Below, piece by piece: positions 29,866-36,524 of a stretch of 36,524 bases of DNA. The notes beneath the pieces are model-generated. The model was given only the letters and a program-made list of their open reading frames with translations. It was not told where the DNA came from and ran no database searches. The position numbers and the translations under genes are program-made. Location of the stretch: NCBI GenBank assembly GCA_934630705.1, contig CAKTWP010000019.1, positions 1 to 36,524 of the forward strand. The letters are read 5' to 3'. Position 1 is the stretch's first letter; every line of letters begins with the position of its first letter. The DNA is from an uncultured Clostridia bacterium. GTDB taxonomy: Bacteria > Bacillota > Clostridia > Christensenellales > Aristaeellaceae.

Positions 29866-30993
29866 ATGCATTTTCGGGTTCAGACCGACGAAATCAATTA
29901 TAGCCTGGGCATGGTCACCCGCGCCATTGCGGCCCGGCCCATCAAGCAGGTGTACGACGGGGTGCTCATCGAAACCACCGACGACGCGCTGGTGCTCACC
30001 TGCACGGACGGGGAAATTTCCATCAAGGCGAAGGTGAACGCCATTGTGGAGGAGGACGGCTGCGCGCTGCTGCCGGCGAAGCTGTTTGCGGAGATGATGC
30101 GCAAGCAGCCCGCGGGGGAGGTGGACGTGCGGATTGACGATCGGATGCGGGCGCTGATCCGCAGCCGGGGGAGCAACACGTCCATGGCCTGCATGGCGGC
30201 GGAGGATTTTCCGGACATTCGGGACGTGATGGGCGAGAACGTGGTGAACCTGCCCTGCAAGCGCCTGCGGGACGCCATCAGCCGGGTGCTGTTCGCCGTG
30301 TCCACGGATGAAAGCCGCAAGATCCTCACGGGCATTCTGATGGAAGTGCATCCCAGCGAAACGCTGATGGTGGGCCTGGATGGGTTCCGCCTGGCGCTGC
30401 AGCGGATTGAAGCGGAAAATCAGCTGCCTGCCAGCGCCGCGAAGGGCCAGATCAGCGCGGTGGTGCCGGGGCGGATTCTGGGCGAGGTCAGCAAGATGCT
30501 GCCCGACAGCGACGACATGGCCCAGATCGTGTTCAATTCCTCGCATGTGATGTATTCCTTTGGGCCGGTGCGGGTGTATGCCACGCTGCTCACCGGCGAA
30601 TTCATTGATTATCAGAAAATTCTGCCCACCACCTGGACCACGGAAGTGATGGTGATGCGGTCGCAGTTTTCCGATTCCATTGACCGCTGCAGCCTGATGG
30701 CGCGGGAGGGCAAGAACAATCTGATTTACCTGCACCTGCAGCCTACCGGCGTGATGGAGATGACGGCCAACGCCGAGCGCGGCGATGTGCACGAGGAGCT
30801 GGATATCGGCTTTGAGGGCAATGCGCTGAACATCGCCTTCAATTCCCGCTATCTCACCGATATTATTCATAACATCGACGGCGAACGCATCCGCATGTGC
30901 TTTAATTCCAATGTTTCGCCCTGCATGATCTTGCCCATTGAGGGCAATGAGTTCACCTTCCTCGTCCTTCCCGTGCGCATCTTCGGAAAGTGA
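29866..30993 (+). CDS. dnaN: DNA polymerase III beta subunit (sliding clamp)
   Basis: The 375-residue clamp encircles DNA and tethers the replicative polymerase. It shows the three repeated clamp domains, with MHFRVQTDEINYSLGMVTRA at the N-terminus, RKILTGILMEVHPSETLMVG and LDGFRLAL in the middle and the end LPIEGNEFTFLVLPVRIFGK. I chose ATG 29866 because AAAGGGG lies eight bases upstream and the family N-terminus starts here; the longer frame runs back through oriC. It directly follows the AT-rich part of oriC by about 90 nt, its usual place, but dnaA is missing on the other side. Confidence 0.96.
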   Translation: MHFRVQTDEINYSLGMVTRAIAARPIKQVYDGVLIETTDDALVLTCTDGEISIKAKVNAIVEEDGCALLPAKLFAEMMRKQPAGEVDVRIDDRMRALIRSRGSNTSMACMAAEDFPDIRDVMGENVVNLPCKRLRDAISRVLFAVSTDESRKILTGILMEVHPSETLMVGLDGFRLALQRIEAENQLPASAAKGQISAVVPGRILGEVSKMLPDSDDMAQIVFNSSHVMYSFGPVRVYATLLTGEFIDYQKILPTTWTTEVMVMRSQFSDSIDRCSLMAREGKNNLIYLHLQPTGVMEMTANAERGDVHEELDIGFEGNALNIAFNSRYLTDIIHNIDGERIRMCFNSNVSPCMILPIEGNEFTFLVLPVRIFGK

Positions 30994-31025
30994 CGGAGAG
31001 AACGAAGCCATTGTTGAGAACGAAG

Positions 31026-31090
31026 CAGGGGGAAACCATTCTTTGTGGCCAAAGAATGGTTTCCCCCTGTACTCCCTTCCAAGAAAGCCG
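31026..31090 (-). repeat. Dispersed hairpin repeat downstream of dnaN
   Basis: CAGGGGGAAACCATTCTTTG pairs with CAAAGAATGGTTTCCCCCTG (31026-31069); a nearly perfect stem of about 20 bp. The head, read on the minus strand as CGGCTTTCTTGGAAGGG (31074-31090), matches the copy in the oadB-oadA gap. There is no T-tract on the plus strand. Confidence 0.8.
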
Positions 31091-31162
31091 TATTCGGCCT
31101 GTACGTAAAATTTACTTAAGTGGCACGGGCCAGCGCAGCGCAGGCCGTGCGGAGGTATTTGT

Positions 31163-31843
31163 ATGTATTTAATGGAAACCCATGCCCACACCAAGGGCGT
31201 CAGCATGTGCGCCAGCGCCACGCCCGAGCAGGTGGTGGCGGCGTACAAAGCCGCGGGATACAGCGGCATCGTAAGCACCAATCACATCAACCTGGCCACC
31301 TTCTCCCAGATGGAGGACGCCCCCTGGCCGGACAAGGTGGATCATTTTATGACGGGCTATGAGGCTATGAAGCAGGCCGCGGGGGACGATCTGGATGTGC
31401 TGCTGGGATGCGAAGTGAACCTGAGCCGTATGGGCGAGGACTACATTTCCAACGATTATCTGATTTACGGCGTGACCAGGGAATGGCTGCTGAGCAGCGG
31501 CGATCTGCGCAAGTGCTCCCTGCGGGAGCTGAGCCAGAAGGCGCGGGCCGCGGGCATGCTGATTGTGCAGGCGCATCCCTTCCGGTATGGCTGCATTCTC
31601 GTAGATGAAGGGCTGCTGGACGGCGTGGAAATTTTCAATGCCCACGCCCATCATGATTCCCACAATGACATGGCCGAGCACTGGGCGAACAAGTTTCATC
31701 TGATCAAGACCAGCGGCTCGGATTATCACGATCCCGACAGCGTGATCGGCGGCGGCCTGCTCACCCGCACCCGCATCCGTGATAACAACGCCCTTCTGGA
31801 GCTTCTCCGTTCCGGCTGCTATAAGACGCTGCGGGGAGATTGA
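31163..31843 (+). CDS. PHP domain metal-dependent phosphoesterase
   Basis: The 226-residue protein shows the PHP-family metal ligands in order: His7 and His9 (ETHAHT), His41 (STNH), Glu84 (GCEVN), His138 (QAHPF), His161 and nearby (FNAHAHH), and Asp187/His189 (SGSDYHD). Such proteins hydrolyse phosphoesters such as nucleotides, small phosphates or DNA ends. The substrate cannot be told. GGAGG lies ten bases before ATG 31163. It stands alone downstream of dnaN; there is no polymerase domain. Confidence 0.9.
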   Translation: MYLMETHAHTKGVSMCASATPEQVVAAYKAAGYSGIVSTNHINLATFSQMEDAPWPDKVDHFMTGYEAMKQAAGDDLDVLLGCEVNLSRMGEDYISNDYLIYGVTREWLLSSGDLRKCSLRELSQKARAAGMLIVQAHPFRYGCILVDEGLLDGVEIFNAHAHHDSHNDMAEHWANKFHLIKTSGSDYHDPDSVIGGGLLTRTRIRDNNALLELLRSGCYKTLRGD

Positions 31844-31847
31844 GACC

Positions 31848-32027
31848 ATGCGGATGAGAAGGCGGAGCGCGTTCTGCGTCGCTTTATGGCTGCTGCTGGC
31901 CATTCCCGGGATGGCGCAGAGGAATCTGCGCCAGGCGGCGGAGGCGGAAATCGCCGCGCAGTATCCAGCGGATGAAGATAACGATCTTCGTTTCTTGCAT
32001 CCTCCGGTGCGCATTGCTGATTTTTGA
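31848..32027 (+). CDS. Possible small secreted protein
   Basis: A 59-residue frame starts 5 nt after the PHP gene, with GGGGAGA about eight bases upstream. The N-terminus has three Arg residues, a hydrophobic run FCVALWLLLAIPGMA, and a possible signal peptidase site after PGMA. The last residues are encoded by the first copy of the tandem repeat at 32011, so the C-terminus may be a chance extension. No family recognised. Confidence 0.35.
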   Translation: MRMRRRSAFCVALWLLLAIPGMAQRNLRQAAEAEIAAQYPADEDNDLRFLHPPVRIADF

Positions 32028-32344
32028 AAAGACCCGTTTCATCCCAACCGGCTTTCTTTGGGAGAGCACGAGAGGGCCTTTCTTTCTCCCGAGAGATTGC
32101 CCTGAAATATTGAACGCTCAGGGGAACATTGATGATTGAGAAAAATTGTTTCTATCCCAAATTGCCTTTCTTTGGGAGAGCATGAGAGGGCCTTTCTTTC
32201 TCCTGAAAGAAAGGCCCTCTCGTAAATATTATTAACACGCCCGGGTGCATTGCTGATTTTGAGAAACCCCGCTTCTATCCCAGCCGGCTTTCTTGGGGAG
32301 AGCGCGAGAGGGGCTTTCTTTCTCCTGAAAGAAAGCCCCTCTCG
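32011..32344 (+). repeat. Tandem array of three GGCTTTCTTTGGGAGAGC hairpin units
   Basis: Three units of about 110-120 bp begin at 32011, 32126 and 32247. Each runs GCATTGCTGATTTTGAG, CCGYTTCTATCCCA, GGCTTTCTTTGGGAGAGC and then a long hairpin. In unit 3, CGAGAGGGGCTTTCTTTC pairs with GAAAGAAAGCCCCTCTCG. Unit 2 has the matching compensated stem with GGCC. Unit 1 has a decayed right arm (about 32088-32104). The stem is kept although its bases differ between units. No T-tract follows. It lies between the converging PHP and DUF1292 genes. Confidence 0.85.
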
Positions 32345-32370
32345 CATAACATAACGAATTACGTTTCTCC

Positions 32371-32664
32371 TCATTCCTCGTCCCGGGCTGTTTCCTGGGC
32401 CATGGCCTGGGAGACGGATTGGAAGAGCTGCTTTTCCATGACGGCAGAGATAATGTCTTCCGCCTGGGCCACGACAAAAACGGGCGCGCCATGCGCGTCC
32501 GTTTCAATATGCGTGACCAGCAGCTGCTCCACCTGGCCTTCGTGGGCCAGCACGGCATAGGTTTCGCCCGCATAGGGCACCAGCGAATGCACCCGGAAGC
32601 GGTATACCCGGCCGTCCGGCGCAGTGAGCTCCACCTGCGCGCCGATGAGCGCCTGGCTGTCCAT
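32371..32664 (-). CDS. DUF1292-like protein, second copy
   Basis: The 97-residue protein resembles the DUF1292 (YrzB-like) family: ELTAPDGRVYRFRVHSLVPY, AGETYAVLAHEGQVEQLLVT and a C-terminal helix IISAVMEKQLFQSV. It is less acidic than its upstream neighbour, from which it is separated by a single nucleotide, and looks like a diverged duplicate. Function of the family is unknown. It is the last gene of the operon, before the repeat array. Confidence 0.75.
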   Translation of the reverse strand: MDSQALIGAQVELTAPDGRVYRFRVHSLVPYAGETYAVLAHEGQVEQLLVTHIETDAHGAPVFVVAQAEDIISAVMEKQLFQSVSQAMAQETARDEE

Positions 32665-32665
32665 G

Positions 32666-32986
32666 TTATTCGTCCTCTTCCTCGTCCATCATGGCCACAA
32701 ACTTGTCAAATACGGCCTGGGACACGTCGTCGTCATCCACGGAGACGTAAATGTCCTCGTCGGTTTCGGGATCTTTCTCGATCTTCAGGATCAGCACTTC
32801 GCCGTCCTCGTCGTCGGTCTCCTCATCGTCCTTGAGCAGCATGAGCACCACGTACAGCTCGTCCTCGTGCTCGATGGTGGTCAGGTATTCAAAACGGCTG
32901 GTTACGCCCTCCTCGTCGGTGAGCTCCACGATGCCTTCGGGCAGATCCTCTTCCTCGGGGATGTTGTTCTTGATATCATCAGCCAT
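32666..32986 (-). CDS. DUF1292 family protein (YrzB-like)
   Basis: The 106-residue, very acidic protein shows IVELTDEEGVTSRFEYLTTI, EHEDELYVVLMLLKDDEETD and DDDDVSQAVFDKFVAMMDEE, the DUF1292 pattern. In Firmicutes it usually follows ruvX (yrrK), as here. ATG 32986 has GGAGGA seven bases upstream; a TTG further up is less likely. Function unknown. Confidence 0.9.
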   Translation of the reverse strand: MADDIKNNIPEEEDLPEGIVELTDEEGVTSRFEYLTTIEHEDELYVVLMLLKDDEETDDEDGEVLILKIEKDPETDEDIYVSVDDDDVSQAVFDKFVAMMDEEEDE

Positions 32987-33037
32987 GGTTGTGTCCTCCA
33001 AATTATTACTTATGGAAAATGCGCCTTTGGCGCATGA

Positions 33038-33448
33038 TCACCGGTTTTTGTCCAGATACTGCTGCAAAATCACCGCGGCGGCCACCTTGTCCACCGTGCC
33101 CTTGCGCTCTTCCCTGCGCATGCCGCCCGCAATCAGCGCCTCATGGGCGGAAACGGTGGACAGCCGCTCATCCTGAAACGCCACGGGCAGCCCGGCCTCC
33201 TGAAGCTTTTCCATGAACTGGCGCACCTTCTGGGCCTGAAAGCCCTCGGAGCCGTCCATGTTCCGGGGCAGGCCGGATACCACCAGATCGCAGGCAAGCT
33301 CCTGATACAGCTTTGCAAGAAAGCGCACGTCCGGCCCCCAGCCCACCCGGGTGTATACGCTGTGGGGGGAGGCAATCAGCCGCGTTTCATCGCTGACGGC
33401 AATGCCGATGCGGCGGTCGCCCACATCCAGGCCAAGCACGCGGCCCAT
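33038..33448 (-). CDS. ruvX: Holliday-junction resolvase-like protein RuvX/YqgF
   Basis: The 136-residue RNase H-fold protein shows VLGLDVGDRRIGIAVSD with the catalytic Asp, LVVSGLPRNMDGSEGFQAQK, VAFQDERLSTVSAHEAL and the final KGTVDKVAAAVILQQYLD. It is implicated in 16S pre-rRNA 5' maturation in some bacteria. Its start overlaps the ireB stop by one base (TGATG). Confidence 0.95.
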   Translation of the reverse strand: MGRVLGLDVGDRRIGIAVSDETRLIASPHSVYTRVGWGPDVRFLAKLYQELACDLVVSGLPRNMDGSEGFQAQKVRQFMEKLQEAGLPVAFQDERLSTVSAHEALIAGGMRREERKGTVDKVAAAVILQQYLDKNR

Positions 33449-33708
33449 CAGCTGAGCTTATTGGATACGTAAAACCGCACCAATTCCTCCAGAATTTCGT
33501 CCCGCTCCAGCCGGCAAATCAGGCTGCGGGCGCCCTGAAAGCTGGTAATATAGGTGGGATCGCCGGTAAGCACGAAGCCCACCAGCTGGGTGATGGGGTC
33601 GTACCCCTTGGCCTGCAAGGCGCGATATACATGGGCCAGAATATCCGCCGCCGTTTCGCTGCCTTCGGGAAGCGGCCGCAGCTTCATGGTTTCAAATTGA
33701 TCCTGCAT
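33448..33708 (-). CDS. ireB: IreB family protein (UPF0297, YrzL)
   Basis: The 86-residue protein has the family core ADILAHVYRALQAKGYDPIT, QLVGFVLTGDPTYITSFQGA and RSLICRLERDEILEELVRFY. In Enterococcus IreB is phosphorylated by the PASTA kinase IreK and regulates cephalosporin resistance. First gene of the ireB-ruvX-DUF1292 operon. AGGAGGAGC precedes the ATG. In relatives alaS lies upstream, but not here. Confidence 0.95.
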   Translation of the reverse strand: MQDQFETMKLRPLPEGSETAADILAHVYRALQAKGYDPITQLVGFVLTGDPTYITSFQGARSLICRLERDEILEELVRFYVSNKLS

Positions 33709-33736
33709 AGCGCTCCTCCTCTCTCTCCATTTTCAT

Positions 33737-33765
33737 ATTATACACGATCTTGCCCTTTCCCGCAA
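33737..33765 (-). promoter_or_regulatory. Promoter of the ireB-ruvX operon
   Basis: On the minus strand TATAAT (33737-33742) is perfect and TTGCGG (33760-33765) is 17 bp upstream. The start would lie only about 20 nt before the ireB ATG. Confidence 0.78.
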
Positions 33766-33813
33766 GGCGAAAAAAGACCGGAATGGGGCAAAAGAAAGCG
33801 GGAAATTGTAAAT

Positions 33814-34899
33814 TCATTTTCCGCCGCGCAGGCGCGGAAACGCCGCTTTGCCCGCGCCATCCCCTTCCCTGTCCGGCCGCGGCCAGAGCACCCGCACCGC
33901 CCCGCGAATGCAGACGAAAACCGGCAGCGCCAGGACCATCCCGATCAGCCCGAATAAAAGCCCGCCTGTGGATAAAAGAAGCAGAATGTAAACCGGGTGC
34001 AGCCCCGTGGCCCCGCCCATCAAATGGGGCGAGAGAAAATACCCCTCGAGCTGCTGCACCGCAAGGGTGATCCCCACCGCCCAGAGCACCGTCTCCATCC
34101 CCAGCGGCAGGGAAAACAGCACGATAGGCACGCCCCCGATCAGCGGCCCCACATACGGGATCAGTTCGCACGCGCCCATTAAAAGCCCCAGCGCCAGCCA
34201 CGCCGGTATCCCCACCAGCAGCAGCCCGACGGCCGTGAGCACCCCCACCGCCAGCGCCACCAGCAGCTGCCCCCGCAGATAGCCCCCCGCTTCCCGCCGC
34301 ATCTCCCGCAGCGCCCCCAGCGCCTGCTTGCGCTGCCGCAGGGGTATCCACAGGGAAAGCCGATAGGCAAATACCTCCCGGTCCCGCAGAAAATAATATG
34401 CTAAAATGGGCGCTAAAAATGCCCGGGAAATCCAGTCCACCCCCGCGCCAATCCCCGAAATCACCTGCGGCAGCGCCCCCGCCGCCCATGCGCCGATGGA
34501 TTGAATCCATTTCCCCGGCGCGTCGCTTTGCAGGCCCAGCGCCTGCACCCATTCCTGGGCCATCAGCTCCTCCCAGATCCCCTGCAGCCGGGATAACAGC
34601 CCCGGCGCCTGTCCGATCACCCAGGAAATCTGCGCAATGCAGGTGGGCACCAGCAGGCTCACCAGCCCCAGAATCACGATCAGCAAAACCCCCACCGCCG
34701 CGCCGGACGCCAGCGGCCGGGACGCCCACCGCTCCAGCTGCTTTTCCACCGGCAGCGCCAGCGCGAATAACAGCCCCGCTCCCGCCAGCTGCCATAGAAG
34801 CGTGCGCAAGGGCCCCCAGCATAAAACCACGGCGACCCCCGCCGCCGCGGCCAGTGCGTATCGTCCCCGCCGTCCCATCCCGCCGCCTGCTCGCTCCAT
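33814..34899 (-). CDS. AI-2E family transporter (YrrI-like)
   Basis: The 361-residue membrane protein is of the AI-2E/UPF0118 family. It has hydrophobic segments near the N-terminus, a soluble middle region, and the conserved C-terminal half ELIPYVGPLIGGVPIVLFSL followed by LEGYFLSPHLMGGATGLHPV. Members export small molecules or act as sodium/proton antiporters; the substrate here is not known. I chose ATG 34899, six bases after GGAGG; an ATG at 34905 abuts the site. In B. subtilis the yrrI homologue precedes alaS and yrzL. Confidence 0.9.
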   Translation of the reverse strand: MERAGGGMGRRGRYALAAAAGVAVVLCWGPLRTLLWQLAGAGLLFALALPVEKQLERWASRPLASGAAVGVLLIVILGLVSLLVPTCIAQISWVIGQAPGLLSRLQGIWEELMAQEWVQALGLQSDAPGKWIQSIGAWAAGALPQVISGIGAGVDWISRAFLAPILAYYFLRDREVFAYRLSLWIPLRQRKQALGALREMRREAGGYLRGQLLVALAVGVLTAVGLLLVGIPAWLALGLLMGACELIPYVGPLIGGVPIVLFSLPLGMETVLWAVGITLAVQQLEGYFLSPHLMGGATGLHPVYILLLLSTGGLLFGLIGMVLALPVFVCIRGAVRVLWPRPDREGDGAGKAAFPRLRGGK

Positions 34900-34953
34900 C
34901 GGCATCCTCCATTAGCATCCATCGGTATTCTATTAGAAGAAAAGAAGTCAAAT

Positions 34954-34976
34954 CAGGATGAACCCTTTTCATCCTG
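34954..34976. repeat. Hairpin sharing its core with 18095-18126
   Basis: AGGATGAA pairs with TTCATCCT around CCCTT (34955-34975). The copy at 18101-18120 has the same arms around AGGG. It sits between the AI-2E gene and the terminator at 34985. Confidence 0.6.
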
Positions 34977-34984
34977 CACGGGCT

Positions 34985-35013
34985 AAAAACGCAGCGGGGG
35001 AAAGGCTCCCCCG
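34985..35013 (-). terminator. Terminator of the PRC-barrel operon
   Basis: On the minus strand GCGGGGGA pairs with TCCCCCGC (34994-35013 with loop), followed by TGCGTTTTT. It is 14 nt after the small gene's stop codon. Confidence 0.8.
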
Positions 35014-35027
35014 CCATGACGTCTCCG

Positions 35028-35153
35028 TTACTTCAGCCCGACCATCTTCATGGCCTGCCGCTTGAGCTGCCGCGCGCAGAAATGCTTGCCGCTTTCCTTG
35101 CATTTCATGCCCAGCAGAAAGCCCAGCATGCCGGCCGTAAGGCACTTGCCCAT
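35028..35153 (-). CDS. Small Cys-containing protein (41 residues)
   Basis: The 41-residue frame MGKCLTAGMLGFLLGMKCKE to its basic end ARQLKRQAMKMVGLK has a hydrophobic stretch at about 6-16 and Cys at 4, 18 and 26. Its ATG overlaps the stop of the PRC-barrel gene by 2 nt (TAATG); AGGAGG lies 10-12 bases upstream, and a terminator follows. I do not recognise the family; coupling to the upstream gene argues that it is real. Confidence 0.6.
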   Translation of the reverse strand: MGKCLTAGMLGFLLGMKCKESGKHFCARQLKRQAMKMVGLK

Positions 35154-35605
35154 TATGAATCCGCCTCCTCTCGCACAGTCTGGATGGTCACATGCCCTGT
35201 GTCTCCGGCGGGACGAACCTGGTACGCCGTGGCATACCATCGCCCGTCGATCAGATCGTCCACCGGTCCCGCGGAAATCTCCAGCGCCGCCACCCGCAGC
35301 GTTTCCTCATGCAGCAATGCGTCGGTCACGATCCCCAGCCGCTCGCCCGCGCCGTCAGTCACCCGGAACAGCCGATACGTCGCATCCTTGGGCACCCGCA
35401 GGGGTTTCCCCGCCGCAATCACCGACACGCGGCCGACCAGGGCGATCTGATCCCGCGGCAGCCACCGCGCGCCCAGCAGCCCGCCCCGCATCACAATGCC
35501 CCGCAGGCTCCGTCCGTCCACCGTCAGCACCCCCCGCAGCACGCTCCCGATGGCTTTTCCTTCCACGATCACCGGCAGACCCACCATCTTTTTTAATCCC
35601 GTCAT
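35153..35605 (-). CDS. PRC-barrel domain protein
   Basis: The 150-residue protein has two PRC-barrel-like units: residues 6-45 (KMVGLPVIVEGKAIGSVLRG) and about 75-120 (YRLFRVTDGAGERLGIVTDA). Related YlmC/YmxH-type and photosynthetic-apparatus proteins bind partners through this beta barrel, and some Firmicutes examples are linked to sporulation. The exact role is unknown. The ribosome site is weak, so the start could also lie at the Met seven residues in. Confidence 0.85.
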   Translation of the reverse strand: MTGLKKMVGLPVIVEGKAIGSVLRGVLTVDGRSLRGIVMRGGLLGARWLPRDQIALVGRVSVIAAGKPLRVPKDATYRLFRVTDGAGERLGIVTDALLHEETLRVAALEISAGPVDDLIDGRWYATAYQVRPAGDTGHVTIQTVREEADS

Positions 35606-35795
35606 GCGCCATCACCCGCTTCTATTGTCTCCGCGCCGCTTTCTTTCATGCTGGGAATGATTAAAAACACGAACATTTATCAGGAATACTAATTGAATAA
35701 TTCATGATTATACGAACAATTCAAAAACAATAAACTATATCATACACAATTATGAAAAAGTATGAAAAAATATGAAAAAAAATCAAAAAAGGGGG
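35606..35795. promoter_or_regulatory. AT-rich region with phased A-tracts; possible PRC-barrel promoter
   Basis: This region is strikingly AT-rich for the window and has no gene. On the minus strand TATAAT (35707-35712) lies about 100 nt before the PRC-barrel ATG; its -35 is poor. At 35748-35790 TATGAAAAA-type units recur every 10-11 bp, giving phased A-tracts just upstream of the rRNA -35 box and a probable UP element. Confidence 0.65.
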
Positions 35796-35825
35796 TTGAC
35801 AGAGAGTGGGGGGATGTGTTATTAT
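35796..35825 (+). promoter_or_regulatory. rRNA operon promoter
   Basis: TTGACA (35796-35801) and TATTAT (35820-35825) are 18 bp apart. The -35 is perfect, the -10 one base off, and the A-tracts upstream are typical of rRNA promoters. Transcription would start near 35832. Confidence 0.85.
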
Positions 35826-35974
35826 AACTGAGCGCTTGAGCGACGGGGGAAGCCCGGCGGGAGAGCGGAGAACCTTGAAAACGATACAGAGAGAAAGAGG
35901 AAGAACGACAGTTAATTCTGAAATGAGTTTTAATCTGGAGGGCTGGGAAAACCAGAACACCAGATTGAGGATTA
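35826..35974 (+). other. 16S rRNA leader
   Basis: About 140 nt between the promoter and the 16S 5' end. It has a GC-rich start and an AT-rich end with an inverted repeat CTGGGAAAACCAG (35943-35955). It probably contains the processing stem partner upstream of the mature 5' end; a clear boxA was not identified. Confidence 0.55.

Positions 35975-36524
<550 letters not shown>

Noticed and set aside
32011..32344. CRISPR array
   Set aside because: Only three units, each over 100 bp and made of long hairpins without unique 30-bp spacers, and no cas genes nearby.

Overview
The window is a stretch of chromosome around the replication origin of a GC-rich Gram-positive bacterium, most likely a member of the Clostridia (Bacillota). 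The evidence is the complete S10-spc-alpha gene order ending in map, a KOW protein, infA and rpmJ; zinc-binding forms of S14, S4, L36 and adenylate kinase; an ireB-ruvX-DUF1292 operon; consensus sigma-A-type promoters; a Bacillus-like DnaA-trio origin; and the start of a Firmicutes-like 16S gene. A Christensenellales- or Oscillospirales-like organism is possible, but I did not assign a genus.

Layout. 1-457: a four-tRNA operon (Pro, Glu, CAU, Asp, minus strand) under a perfect TTGACA-17-TATAAT promoter. 536-1129: an orphan GNAT acetyltransferase. 1291-17570: 31 genes on the minus strand forming one S10-spc-alpha cluster from rpsJ to rplQ, with a promoter at 17800-17828, a structured leader of about 220 nt, and intergenic spacers of unusual length before rplN, adk, rpsM and rpsK. 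18435-23790: a five-gene biotin-dependent Na+-pump operon (acyl-CoA carboxyltransferase, gamma, biotin carrier, beta, oxaloacetate/pyruvate carboxyltransferase). 24430-28539: recF, trkH and trkA, also minus strand. 28729-28932: a small DUF378 membrane protein on the plus strand. 29340-29780: oriC, with DnaA boxes, a GC-rich spacer, DnaA-trios and an AT-rich segment. Then dnaN and a PHP-family phosphoesterase (plus strand), followed by minus-strand ireB-ruvX-DUF1292-DUF1292, an AI-2E-type transporter, and a PRC-barrel protein with a small Cys-containing protein. The window ends inside a 16S rRNA gene on the plus strand with a strong promoter and a phased A-tract upstream region.

How it fits together. 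Every protein and tRNA gene left of oriC up to trkA points left, and dnaN and the rRNA operon point right, so the most heavily expressed genes run with the replication forks and lie within about 30 kb of the origin. Two perfect 16-bp parS sites at 25.6 and 28.6 kb mark the chromosome-segregation region. The canonical dnaA-dnaN-recF order is broken: dnaA is absent, and recF lies on the other side of oriC in the opposite direction. The intergenic spaces carry a dispersed family of long hairpins, many sharing a GGCTTTCTT-type head. Some double as transcription terminators, two lie inside operons, and three form a tandem array.
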